This document shows positions 31,624 to 40,071 of a stretch of 64,000 nucleotides of DNA, one piece after another. Positions within the stretch are counted from its first letter, which is position 1. Each line of letters begins with the position of its first letter. The translations under genes were made by a program, and so were the position numbers. Below the pieces are notes generated by a model. That model was not told the origin of the DNA. It was given only the letters and a program-made list of their open reading frames with translations, and searched no databases. Source of the stretch: Pseudomonadota bacterium (lineage in GTDB: Bacteria > Pseudomonadota > Gammaproteobacteria > JAKAQQ01); NCBI GenBank assembly GCA_027365475.1, contig DAHXNI010000007.1, positions 53,734 to 117,733 of the forward strand. Direction: 5' to 3'.

Positions 31624-32627
31624 GTGTTCCGACCCGGCCGTTTGGGGCGTTGCGCCTGATACAGACGGGTACGGGGGTGCGCATGGACCTCCGGGAAATC
31701 CGTTGGGACGAACTCGATCCGGGTCCCATCGGGATTCGTGTCCACTATTCGAGTGTGAACTACAAGGATGCACTGGCTGCAACCGGTTCCGGCAAGATCC
31801 TGCGTCGCCCCGAGGTTATCGGCGGACTGGATCTCGCTGGTGAAGTGATTGTCTCGGAAGACCCGAATTTCCCATGTGGAAGCCTGGTCGTGGCGGTCGG
31901 CGGCGGACTTGGAGAGTCCCGCGACGGGGGTTTTTCCGAATATGCTCGCGTTCCGGCCGACCTCCTGGTACGCCTTGATCCAGGGCTCGGAACCTACGCC
32001 GCCATGCAGATCGGCACGGCCGGATTCACCGCTCTTCTGGCTCTCCGGCGGCTTCAGGCACAAGGAATCCGGCCCGAGGATGGACCGGTTGTGGTGAGCG
32101 GTGCGACCGGCGGAGTGGGCAGTTTTGCCATCAACCTCCTCGACGGCATGGGTTATGCGGTTTCAGCGCTGACGCATAAGAGCGGATGTGAAGCGTATCT
32201 CCGCGCGATCGGTGCCCGGGAAATCCTCGGCCCTAAAGACTGGAGCCCGACCGGGCCCCCGCTCCTTTCGGGGCGATGGGCCGGAGGCATCGACAACGTC
32301 GGTGGTGCAGCGCTGTCCTGGATGATCCGCTCAGCACGGCGTGGGGGTGCCATCGCCTCGGTCGGAATGGCCGCATCCCCTGAACTCCAGATGACGGTGT
32401 TCCCCTTCATTCTGCGCGGGGTCAGTCTCATCGGCATCAACTCGACCGAGGTCGAGGACGGGGTGAGGCGGGCACTCTGGCATGACCTCGCTCACCGAGC
32501 GCGTCCAGAGGCCATCGACCGGATCGCCCCACAGCAGATTCCGTTGGCTGCTCTTCCGGCGTCCTTTGAGGACTGGATCGCAAACCGGGTTGTCGGGCGC
32601 GTGGTGGTGGCGATCGCGAAAGAGTAA
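31620..32627 (+). CDS. Zinc-free MDR oxidoreductase, AcuI-like (acrylyl-CoA reductase family)
   Basis: 335 residues of the medium-chain dehydrogenase/reductase family, YhdH/AcuI group: YSSVNYKDALAATGSGKI, VIGGLDLAGEV, FTALLALRRL and the nucleotide-binding SGATGGVGSFAINLL. It lacks the zinc-ligand cysteines of alcohol dehydrogenases. AcuI reduces acryloyl-CoA to propionyl-CoA with NADPH; the neighbouring prpB-prpC-prpD, which consume propionyl-CoA, make that role likely but unproven. It starts at a GTG overlapping the previous stop. Confidence 0.85.
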   Translation: MSVPTRPFGALRLIQTGTGVRMDLREIRWDELDPGPIGIRVHYSSVNYKDALAATGSGKILRRPEVIGGLDLAGEVIVSEDPNFPCGSLVVAVGGGLGESRDGGFSEYARVPADLLVRLDPGLGTYAAMQIGTAGFTALLALRRLQAQGIRPEDGPVVVSGATGGVGSFAINLLDGMGYAVSALTHKSGCEAYLRAIGAREILGPKDWSPTGPPLLSGRWAGGIDNVGGAALSWMIRSARRGGAIASVGMAASPELQMTVFPFILRGVSLIGINSTEVEDGVRRALWHDLAHRARPEAIDRIAPQQIPLAALPASFEDWIANRVVGRVVVAIAKE

Positions 32628-32664
32628 TCACCGGATTCGGGTGTAAAATCGTCGGGAATTCCAG

Positions 32665-33573
32665 ATGGAGATGCAGGTGACACCGGGACAGCGACTCCAG
32701 GCTGCCTTGGAAGCGGAGTGCCCGCTACAGATCGTGGGCACGATCCACGCCTATTGCGCACTGATGGCCCGTGATGCGGGATTTCGGGCCCTGTATCTGT
32801 CCGGTGCGGGGGTCGCGAATGCCGCCTTTGGTCTCCCGGATCTTGCGATCACGACGATGTCCGATGTGGTGGTGGAGGCCCGTCGCATCACCCAGGCAAC
32901 GGATCTGCCACTTCTCGTCGATGGCGATACCGGTTTCGGCGGGGCCTTCAACATCGCGCGGAGCGTGCGGGAACTGATCCGATCCGGGGTCGCCGGATGG
33001 CATCTCGAAGACCAGGTTGCGGTCAAGCGTTGCGGGCACCGTCCGGGCAAAAAGCTGGTTTCGGGTTCAGAGATGCAGGATCGCATCAAGGCAGCCGTGG
33101 ATGCACGCACCGATCCCGATTTCATGGTGATGGCGCGAACCGATGCGTTTGCGTCCGAGGGTTTGTCCGGTGTGATGGACCGCGCCGCATCCTACGTCGA
33201 GGTGGGCGCTGACGCCATTTTCGCCGAGGCATTGACCGCACTGGCGGATTATGCGGTGCTGGCGCGCGAGATACCGGTCCCCATTCTGGCCAATGCCACC
33301 GAGTTCGGGCAAACGCCGCTTTATGAACTCCATGAGTTTCGTTCTGCAGGAATCCGGATGGTGCTCTATCCCCTGACGGCTTTTCGGGCCATGAGCCAGG
33401 CCGCTTTTGAGACGTATGCGACCCTGCGTAAAGAGGGCAGCCAGAAAACGCTCATGGGACGGCTTCAGACCCGCGAGGCGCTCTATGCGGCTCTTCATTA
33501 CTGGGATTTTGAGCGCAAGCTCGACGAACTGTACGGACCTAGCCCAAACTCCACCTCTGAGGAGAAGCCCTGA
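32665..33573 (+). CDS. prpB: 2-methylisocitrate lyase
   Basis: 302 residues of the isocitrate-lyase/PEP-mutase barrel family. Key pieces: LYLSGAGVANAAFGLPD, LLVDGDTGFGG (metal site), LEDQVAVKRCGHRPGKKL with the catalytic Cys in KRCGH, and MARTDAFASEG. It splits 2-methylisocitrate into pyruvate and succinate, the last step of the methylcitrate cycle. An alternative ATG two codons downstream is possible. The stop overlaps the prpC start (TGATG). Confidence 0.93.
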   Translation: MEMQVTPGQRLQAALEAECPLQIVGTIHAYCALMARDAGFRALYLSGAGVANAAFGLPDLAITTMSDVVVEARRITQATDLPLLVDGDTGFGGAFNIARSVRELIRSGVAGWHLEDQVAVKRCGHRPGKKLVSGSEMQDRIKAAVDARTDPDFMVMARTDAFASEGLSGVMDRAASYVEVGADAIFAEALTALADYAVLAREIPVPILANATEFGQTPLYELHEFRSAGIRMVLYPLTAFRAMSQAAFETYATLRKEGSQKTLMGRLQTREALYAALHYWDFERKLDELYGPSPNSTSEEKP

Positions 33574-34694
33574 TGCCTGAGATTTCCAAATCAGGCGGTC
33601 TGGCTGGTGTGATCGCCGGTCAGACCGCGATATCGACAGTCGGCAAGGAAGGTGTCGGATTGACCTATCGCGGATACCAGATCGAGGATCTGGCCCGGGA
33701 GGCATCGTTCGAAGAGGTGGCGTACCTGCTTTTGTATGGCCAGCTCCCGAAAACATCCGAACTTCAAGCCTTCACGGGCGCCTTGCGGGCCAGACGCAAT
33801 CTTCCGGAGGCCCTCGGTGAGTTGCTCGAAAGGGTGCCGGCCACCACGCATCCCATGGATGTCCTGAGAACGGGCTGCTCGTATCTCGGCTGTCTCGAGC
33901 CGGAGCAGGATTTTACGGCGGGACTCGATGCCGCGATCCGGCTTTTGGCATTGTTCCCTTCGATCCTGCTTTATTGGTACCACTACCACCACCATCGACG
34001 CCGGATCGATACCCGTGAGGGCGGTGAGTCGATCGCATCGCATTTCCTGACCCTCCTGCACGGGCACGAGCCCGACCCGCTCGAGTGCCGGGCACTCGAT
34101 GTTTCCCTGATCCTTTATGCCGAACATGAGTTCAATGCGTCGACCTTCGCCGCGCGGGTTTGTGCGGGCACCCTGTCCGATTACCACTCCTGTATCACCG
34201 GCGCGATCGGAACCCTGCGCGGCCCGCTCCACGGAGGGGCGAACGAGGCTGCCATGGAAATGATCAGTCGCTATGAAACCCCAGCAGCGGCACGCACCGG
34301 AACGCACACCGCGCTCGCGCAGAAGGAAAAGATCATGGGATTCGGGCACAGGGTGTACCGCGACCACGATCCCCGCAACGCGATCATCAAAGACTGGTCG
34401 CGCCGTCTCGGTGAGGCGCGGGGCGACCACCGCTATTTTGCAGTTTCCGAAGCAATCGAACAGGTTCTCTGGGAGGAGAAGAAGCTTTTCCCGAATCTCG
34501 ATTTCTACAGTGCGAGCGCATACCACTTCATGGGGATCCCGGTTACGCTCTTCACGCCGATTTTCGTCTGCTCCCGAGTGAGTGGCTGGTCGGCGCATGT
34601 ATTCGAACAGCGGGCAAACAACCGGCTGATCCGGCCCGATGCCGAGTACACAGGACCCGCGCCCCGCCCCTGGGTTGCGCGGGACAAGCGGTAG
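33573..34694 (+). CDS. prpC: 2-methylcitrate synthase
   Basis: 373 residues of the citrate synthase family, the short Gram-positive-like form typical of methylcitrate synthases. Catalytic-site blocks: GPLHGGANEAAMEM (His), MGFGHRVYRDHDPRN (His and oxaloacetate-binding Arg) and NLDFYSASAYHFMGIP (Asp). The N-terminus TAISTVGKEGVGLTYRGY is family-typical. It condenses propionyl-CoA with oxaloacetate. Between prpB and prpD the assignment as methylcitrate rather than citrate synthase is strong. Confidence 0.92.
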   Translation: MPEISKSGGLAGVIAGQTAISTVGKEGVGLTYRGYQIEDLAREASFEEVAYLLLYGQLPKTSELQAFTGALRARRNLPEALGELLERVPATTHPMDVLRTGCSYLGCLEPEQDFTAGLDAAIRLLALFPSILLYWYHYHHHRRRIDTREGGESIASHFLTLLHGHEPDPLECRALDVSLILYAEHEFNASTFAARVCAGTLSDYHSCITGAIGTLRGPLHGGANEAAMEMISRYETPAAARTGTHTALAQKEKIMGFGHRVYRDHDPRNAIIKDWSRRLGEARGDHRYFAVSEAIEQVLWEEKKLFPNLDFYSASAYHFMGIPVTLFTPIFVCSRVSGWSAHVFEQRANNRLIRPDAEYTGPAPRPWVARDKR

Positions 34695-34700
34695 ACTCCG

Positions 34701-36179
34701 GTGCCGTCCACCCGGAATGATCTCCGCCCGGATTCCGGGCAAGCGGGCACTTGGAATCGATCGCCCGATCCGGTTCTCGAGACCCTCGTGGATTACGTCT
34801 TTTCAGACGAACAGCCGAGCGCACTCGCCTACGAGACCGCCTGGCTCAGTCTCATGGATTCAATCGGGGTGGCGCTTCGTTCACTCGCCCATCCCTCCTG
34901 CACGCGTCTGCTCGGGCCCTGGATTCCGGGGGGGACGGGGATCCGGGGCGCACGCGTTCCCGGTACACATTTCGAACTCGACCCGATCAAGGCCGCTTTC
35001 GATACCGGAGCACTGATCCGCTGGCTGGATTACAACGATACCTGGCTTGCGGCCGAATGGGCTCACCCCTCGGATAATCTTGGTGCCCTCCTTGCGGTCG
35101 CCGATTACATGAACCGTGCGAGGGGCACGCCCGAAAGGAGTGGCCCGGTGACTATCGAAGCGCTTCTCAGGGCCATGATCCGCGCGTACGAGATCCAGGG
35201 TATTCTCGCGCTCACGAATTCACTCAATGCGGTCGGCGTAGACCACGTGGTCTACGTGCGGGTGGCTTCAGCAGCTCTCGCCACACGCCTGATGGGAGGT
35301 TCCCGCGCAGAAGTCCTGAGTGCCGTGACCGGGGCTTTTGCCGATGGTGGCACCCTGCGCGCCTATCGGCATTTCCCGAATACGGGCACACGCAAGTCCT
35401 GGGCGGCAGCAGATGCCACGGCCCGCGGGGTCCAACTCGCGTTGATGAGTCTCAAGGGGGAAATGGGTTATTCCCAGGTTTTGACCACACCTCGCTGGGG
35501 CTTCAATGAGGTGGTCATGAAGGGTGCCAATCTCGCACTCGCCCGCCCGCTCGGCAGCTATGTCATGGAAAACATCCTTTATAAGGTGAGCTATCCAGCG
35601 GAGTTTCACGGACAAACCGCGGCCGAAGCGGCGGTTGCGCTCCACCCCGAAGTCCATGAACGGCTTGATCAAATCGAAGGGATCGAGATCGAAACCCAAC
35701 GCGCCGCACTTCAGATCATCGACAAGACGGGACCTTTGCGAAACCCTGCGGATCGAGATCACTGCCTGCAGTTCATCGTGGCCAGCGCGCTATTGCGCGG
35801 GCGGCTTCTGGCCGAGGATTACGAAGATGTCCCGGCGTCCGATCCTGCGATCGACGCCCTCCGTTCCAAGATGCGGGTCACCGAGAATGCGGAATTTACC
35901 CGTCATTACTACGATCTCGAAAAGCGATTCATCGGCAACGCGATCACGATCCGATTTCGGGACGGATCTGCGAGCAGACGGGTTGCCGTCGAAGTCCCGG
36001 TCGGACACCGCCTGCGACGTGCGGAGGCCCGACCGCTGCTCCGCGCGAAATTCATACACAGTCTCGATCCCCTGCCGGGGAGCCAGGCGCAGGCGCTTGC
36101 TCAATGCTTCGAACAATCTTGGCAAGAACAGCCCAGCCGTAGCGTCTCGGAACTCATCGATCTACTCATCCCCGCGTAG
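34701..36179 (+). CDS. prpD: 2-methylcitrate dehydratase, MmgE/PrpD family
   Basis: 492 residues beginning at a GTG. MmgE/PrpD signatures: FDTGALIRWLDYNDTWLAAEWAHPSDNLGALLAVADY, NSLNAVGVDHVVYVRVASAA, and KVSYPAEFHGQTAAEAAV. It dehydrates 2-methylcitrate to methylaconitate without an iron-sulfur cluster. It is the third gene of the methylcitrate set. A 20-bp perfect palindrome centred on CCACGTGG (35237-35256) lies within the gene. Confidence 0.93.
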   Translation: MPSTRNDLRPDSGQAGTWNRSPDPVLETLVDYVFSDEQPSALAYETAWLSLMDSIGVALRSLAHPSCTRLLGPWIPGGTGIRGARVPGTHFELDPIKAAFDTGALIRWLDYNDTWLAAEWAHPSDNLGALLAVADYMNRARGTPERSGPVTIEALLRAMIRAYEIQGILALTNSLNAVGVDHVVYVRVASAALATRLMGGSRAEVLSAVTGAFADGGTLRAYRHFPNTGTRKSWAAADATARGVQLALMSLKGEMGYSQVLTTPRWGFNEVVMKGANLALARPLGSYVMENILYKVSYPAEFHGQTAAEAAVALHPEVHERLDQIEGIEIETQRAALQIIDKTGPLRNPADRDHCLQFIVASALLRGRLLAEDYEDVPASDPAIDALRSKMRVTENAEFTRHYYDLEKRFIGNAITIRFRDGSASRRVAVEVPVGHRLRRAEARPLLRAKFIHSLDPLPGSQAQALAQCFEQSWQEQPSRSVSELIDLLIPA

Positions 36180-36232
36180 CGGGTTCCCCGGCCATTGGGC
36201 ATCCTGATGGCGACGGTGCGAGAATCCGGGGG

Positions 36233-37417
36233 GTGAACAAAGACTACCCACCGCTACCTTCGGAAATCGGACGGGCTCTCGACCGGATCGAGGGAGGAGC
36301 CATCACCTGGGATCCGGTCTTGCTCCGCTTTCTCCGTGCGCGTTGCTTTGAAAACCTGGAAGGACGCGCGCAGTTCAGGCATCGGCGACAGCTTTACCGG
36401 TGCGAGACCCAGTCCGCGCTCATTCACGAATTGCTCTATCCCAAAACCGATGTGTTGGGCCGGGGTTTGCTCGAGCCGATGGTGGATTTGAGATCCCGTC
36501 GAATGCAGTTCACGGAATGCGGATCCGCCGAACCGGGCGAGACGGATGCCGGGCTGGCGTTCCGGGCCCGCTGCAAGACGTATCTCGCGAGCTGGCAGGT
36601 GGGGACGATCCGATCCTTAACTGTGGAGGTGCGCGCGTGTGCGCGACTCCTTCTCGAACAAGCGGGCCTTCTACCGCCCGCGCGCGATCCGGAGCGGGAG
36701 TGGGCCTGCGCATGGCTCGATCTCGCCCATGAGGCAGCTTTTCAGCCGACGGTTTTGACCCGTCGGGATCAGACGGCGCGTGCGCAGATGAAGCGCCGTG
36801 CGAAGCGAGATCTTGAGACGAGACGAAAAAAGATGAAGCTCAGCCAAACGGATGAACCGGCTGTACTCACTGATCCCGACCTCCTTTGGCATGCCGGCCC
36901 CGCACTCGAGCTTGCGCTCATTGCTCCGTTCTGGGTTCTCATGAATCAGGGAATGGTCGATGAGGAGACGCTTCGAGGTCCGCCCCGGGATTGGGTTCGG
37001 AACCTGATCGTCTGTTCATGGCAGCTCCTCCCACCATTCTGGTTGCGGAGCCGGGAAACCCGGTATGAGTTCCGGCTCGGTACGGAACGGGTTCCCGCGA
37101 GGGTGCGGTTCCTGTTCGGGCCCTCTCTACTTGAGGGCAGCTTTGATTTTGAACGCACCCGGCCCATGTGCGTCGCGCAGCCGTCGCAGCCTGCGACCTT
37201 CGAACCCGCATGGCTCTTCGGTTCGGGTGCCACCTCCTGTCCATTCGGACCCGCTGCGATCGAAAGGATGGGTATCCTTTTCGAGGAAATCCTCGCATCG
37301 TGTCGCCCGGAGATTGTCCCGGGCGGCTGTGGCTGGGTGGCGTGGGAGGATCATTTCCCTGAGGCGCTGACGGAATCCCTCCCGTTCCATCTGTGTCCGC
37401 CCCGCTACGGGCGGTGA
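36233..37417 (+). CDS. Hypothetical protein, 394 residues
   Basis: It starts at a GTG (VNKDYPPLPSEIGRALDRIEGG) and I do not recognise a family. The protein looks soluble and mixed alpha/beta. There is a very basic stretch near 180-205 (KRRAKRDLETRRKKMK), many Trp/Arg pairs and a proline/glycine-rich C-terminus, with no signal peptide or clear membrane segment. The frame is long, its codon use looks like that of neighbours, and the competing frames are shorter, so it is probably a real gene. It lies just after prpD but separated by 53 bp. Confidence 0.7.
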   Translation: MNKDYPPLPSEIGRALDRIEGGAITWDPVLLRFLRARCFENLEGRAQFRHRRQLYRCETQSALIHELLYPKTDVLGRGLLEPMVDLRSRRMQFTECGSAEPGETDAGLAFRARCKTYLASWQVGTIRSLTVEVRACARLLLEQAGLLPPARDPEREWACAWLDLAHEAAFQPTVLTRRDQTARAQMKRRAKRDLETRRKKMKLSQTDEPAVLTDPDLLWHAGPALELALIAPFWVLMNQGMVDEETLRGPPRDWVRNLIVCSWQLLPPFWLRSRETRYEFRLGTERVPARVRFLFGPSLLEGSFDFERTRPMCVAQPSQPATFEPAWLFGSGATSCPFGPAAIERMGILFEEILASCRPEIVPGGCGWVAWEDHFPEALTESLPFHLCPPRYGR

Positions 37418-37578
37418 CCGCTTTGGCTTTTTGCTGCTGCGGCCGGGTCACGGATTCCAGTACAATGTTCCGCGAGAGCGCGAGCAGGGTGCAGGATCCG
37501 GGCCATACCGGCTTTTGTCCAGTGAGGAACCCGCTCAGGATTGCTCACGATTCACCCCTGACATCGAGGACCGTGCCC

Positions 37579-38034
37579 ATGAAAAACCATTCTCTTGCCA
37601 CCATCCTGTGGGTTCTTGCCCTCTCGGTTGTGGCGGCTGCCCCGGCGTTTGCCAAACCGGCCGTCAATCCCTTCTTCGTTCCTGGTCTCTGGCGCCTCCA
37701 TGTCGTGACCTATGGTAGCGGGAAATCGGTCATGAATCGGATTTCGAAAACCCTCTGCCTCCTGCATCAACCGCGCACCATGAAACCGCACGGGAAAATG
37801 GCTGCCATGTGTCATGTGACGAGTCACCACATGGTGGGCGATACGCTGACCTGGATCACCGCATGCCACTCGGCGAGCCTGGATATGGTGAGTCAGGGAC
37901 GGGCTGTGTACCACAAAACCACACTCGACGAGTGGGTGAACGGCCACATGCGGTCTCCCGAAAAGACGAGCTACCGGGTTCATGTGACGGGGCGGCGGAT
38001 TGGAAATTGCCCGGCCGCAAAATCCGGTCACTAA
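37579..38034 (+). CDS. Exported DUF3617-like protein
   Basis: 151 residues with a good Sec signal (MKNHSLATILWVLALSVVAAAPAFA, cleavage after AFA). The mature part opens PFFVPGLWRLHVVTYGSG and has paired cysteines (TLCLLHQ, MCHVTS, TACHSAS and GNCPAAK), matching the layout of DUF3617, a family of small periplasmic proteins of unknown function. The start was chosen for the signal peptide; the frame is open further upstream. Confidence 0.75.
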   Translation: MKNHSLATILWVLALSVVAAAPAFAKPAVNPFFVPGLWRLHVVTYGSGKSVMNRISKTLCLLHQPRTMKPHGKMAAMCHVTSHHMVGDTLTWITACHSASLDMVSQGRAVYHKTTLDEWVNGHMRSPEKTSYRVHVTGRRIGNCPAAKSGH

Positions 38035-38217
38035 GCAATTGCCATGCCGGTGCCAGCGCGGGTGGAGTGCTGGGTGATCCGGGCGCGGGGAGGATGATCA
38101 TGAAGCCGCCCGGCAAATCTGTTCTGGTTGCGTGCGAGGCGATCTCGGCTGATTGGGTCTAACCCCGACGTGTCCGATCCCGCCCTCGCCAGGGGCGGGA
38201 CGGAGAAGGCGCATGGT

Positions 38218-39957
38218 ATGCATCGTGCCTCGGAGCTTCTTTCGGTTCCTCTGGGTGGTGCCCTGGTTGTTTCGATTGCCGCGTGGCTCTTTCTCGCAGC
38301 TTTGGCCCATGCGGAGACCCCACGGATCGCGGCCGGGGCGACGACCGGAAGCTGCCTGACCGGCCTCCCAGAGGGATTGACTCCGACTGCGGGCCGTTTC
38401 TACGATGCCCATCTCTGGCGCTGGCTCGAATCCCGCCATGACCGGATTGGACCGATCGAGGTTCGGGTTGTCAATGTGTTCAACCGCTCCCGGGCTGGCC
38501 TGGATACTTGGTATGCACGGGCCGCCGATTTCATCCATGCGAAGACCCACCCCTATGTGATCCGGGACGCCTTGCTTTTCAAAAGCGGACAGCCGGTTAT
38601 GGTGCGAACCATCTATGAAACTGAGCGGAACATCCGCGCGTTGCCATTTGTGCGTGCGGTTCGAATCGAACCCGAAAGCTGCAGTCACCATGTGGTCAAG
38701 GTCGCCGTCATTGAAAAGGATGCCTGGACGCTCAAGTTCGATTACCGTTTCAGCCACGTCGGCGGCGCGAGTGAAATCCGCTACAAGGCCCTCGACACCG
38801 ACATCCTCGGTACGGGCAAGACGCTTGCCGTGAGCTGGCAGAAAACGCTGCAGCGGACCGAGATCGACTATGAGTATGAAGACCCCGCCATCTTCGGGAG
38901 CCGCTGGACGGGCTCCTTGAGCGACGGGACACTTTCGGACGGCTACCAGCGCGAGATCACCATCGCGCGGCCGTTTTATCGCGATACGGATCCCTGGGCG
39001 GTATCGTTTTCGGGGCTTTTCCAGAAAGAGAATCTTGATCTTTACCTGGATGGTGTCCTGGTCGAGTCCGTCCCCAATCAGCTGAATACGGGGAGTGTCA
39101 CTTACGGTCATTTGCTCGGGTTTTCCCATGATACAGGCCAGCGCTTCTACCTGGGGTGGAGCCGGAGCTCGGAAACCTATGAAACGCCGATCGCAGATGG
39201 GCCGGGACCGCTTTTGCCCCTGAATCTTCGCTCGCGCCGGACGGTGGGTCCCACGGTAGGATGGCAGCTTTTCCAGGACCGGTATCGAAGTTTCGAGAAT
39301 ATCCGCCTGATCGACCGTGTCGAGGATTATGACCTCGGCTGGAATGTGATGGGGACGCTCGGTTATGACCCGAGCTGGTTTGGAAGTCTCGGGAATTCCC
39401 TCTCGTTCGATCTCGAGATGAGCGTCGGATCCCGTCTGTTCGGACGCGATCTGCTTCTGGCATCGGGCACCTGGCAGGTGCGCCGTCAATCCGGTCAGTG
39501 GCAGAACGAAACGGGACAGCTCGCAGCCACTTATTACAACCAGAATCTGCCGGAGGAAACCTGGGTGCTCCATACGGCATATGCGTTTACGGTTCGCCCG
39601 GATCCACTGAGCCTGCTCTATATCGGGGGAATCCAGGGCTTGCGGGGATATCCCAACTATTTCCGGCTGGGAACCCGGATGTGGACGGCCACCCTCGAGG
39701 ACCGGATCGTCACTCCGATCACGCTGTTTCACAGTTTTGTGTTGGGATTCGTGGCTTATACCGACTGTGCCCAAATTGCAGAACTCACTCCCGCGCGCTG
39801 GAGCCGGATTTATGAAGACGTGGGGGGTGGACTTCGGATCGGCAATCTCCGGAGCGCCTACGGGCAGGTCTACTACCTGACGGTGGCCATGCCCCTGGTG
39901 CATGCACCAGGGGTGCCAGCCGAGCAGTTTATCGTGGGCGACATCGTGCACTTCTAG
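38218..39957 (+). CDS. Outer-membrane BamA/TamA-like barrel protein
   Basis: About 579 residues. A signal segment (LGGALVVSIAAWLFLAALAHA) is followed by one POTRA-like domain (IEVRVVNVFNRSR ... YVIRDALLFKSGQPVMVRTIYETERNIRALPFVRAVRI). Next comes a long beta-barrel rich in alternating aromatic strands, ending in a C-terminal aromatic (GDIVHF), as Bam substrates do. GIQGLRGYPNY resembles the conserved RGY loop of Omp85 proteins. One POTRA rather than three or five sets it apart from TamA and BamA. The cargo or partner is unknown. The start is uncertain; 38218 fits the signal peptide. Confidence 0.8.
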   Translation: MHRASELLSVPLGGALVVSIAAWLFLAALAHAETPRIAAGATTGSCLTGLPEGLTPTAGRFYDAHLWRWLESRHDRIGPIEVRVVNVFNRSRAGLDTWYARAADFIHAKTHPYVIRDALLFKSGQPVMVRTIYETERNIRALPFVRAVRIEPESCSHHVVKVAVIEKDAWTLKFDYRFSHVGGASEIRYKALDTDILGTGKTLAVSWQKTLQRTEIDYEYEDPAIFGSRWTGSLSDGTLSDGYQREITIARPFYRDTDPWAVSFSGLFQKENLDLYLDGVLVESVPNQLNTGSVTYGHLLGFSHDTGQRFYLGWSRSSETYETPIADGPGPLLPLNLRSRRTVGPTVGWQLFQDRYRSFENIRLIDRVEDYDLGWNVMGTLGYDPSWFGSLGNSLSFDLEMSVGSRLFGRDLLLASGTWQVRRQSGQWQNETGQLAATYYNQNLPEETWVLHTAYAFTVRPDPLSLLYIGGIQGLRGYPNYFRLGTRMWTATLEDRIVTPITLFHSFVLGFVAYTDCAQIAELTPARWSRIYEDVGGGLRIGNLRSAYGQVYYLTVAMPLVHAPGVPAEQFIVGDIVHF

Positions 39958-39974
39958 GCGGTGCCGGAGGGGGC

Positions 39975-39980
39975 TATAAT
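39975..39980 (+). promoter_or_regulatory. Possible -10 box of ppsA
   Basis: TATAAT 92 bp before the ppsA start codon. No strong -35 is seen, so the call is tentative. Confidence 0.35.
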
Positions 39981-40071
39981 TACCTTGATCTGCGACCCAT
40001 CCGACCCGGTTAATCCATCGGGGGTGGTGCCGGGGCGTGGCGTGTGGAGTATCCAAGCAGCGGAGGGGATC

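Noticed and set aside
38098..40056. Minus-strand ORF of 652 codons opposite the barrel gene
   Set aside because: The plus strand encodes a signal peptide, a POTRA and a barrel in order; the antisense frame lacks any recognisable feature.
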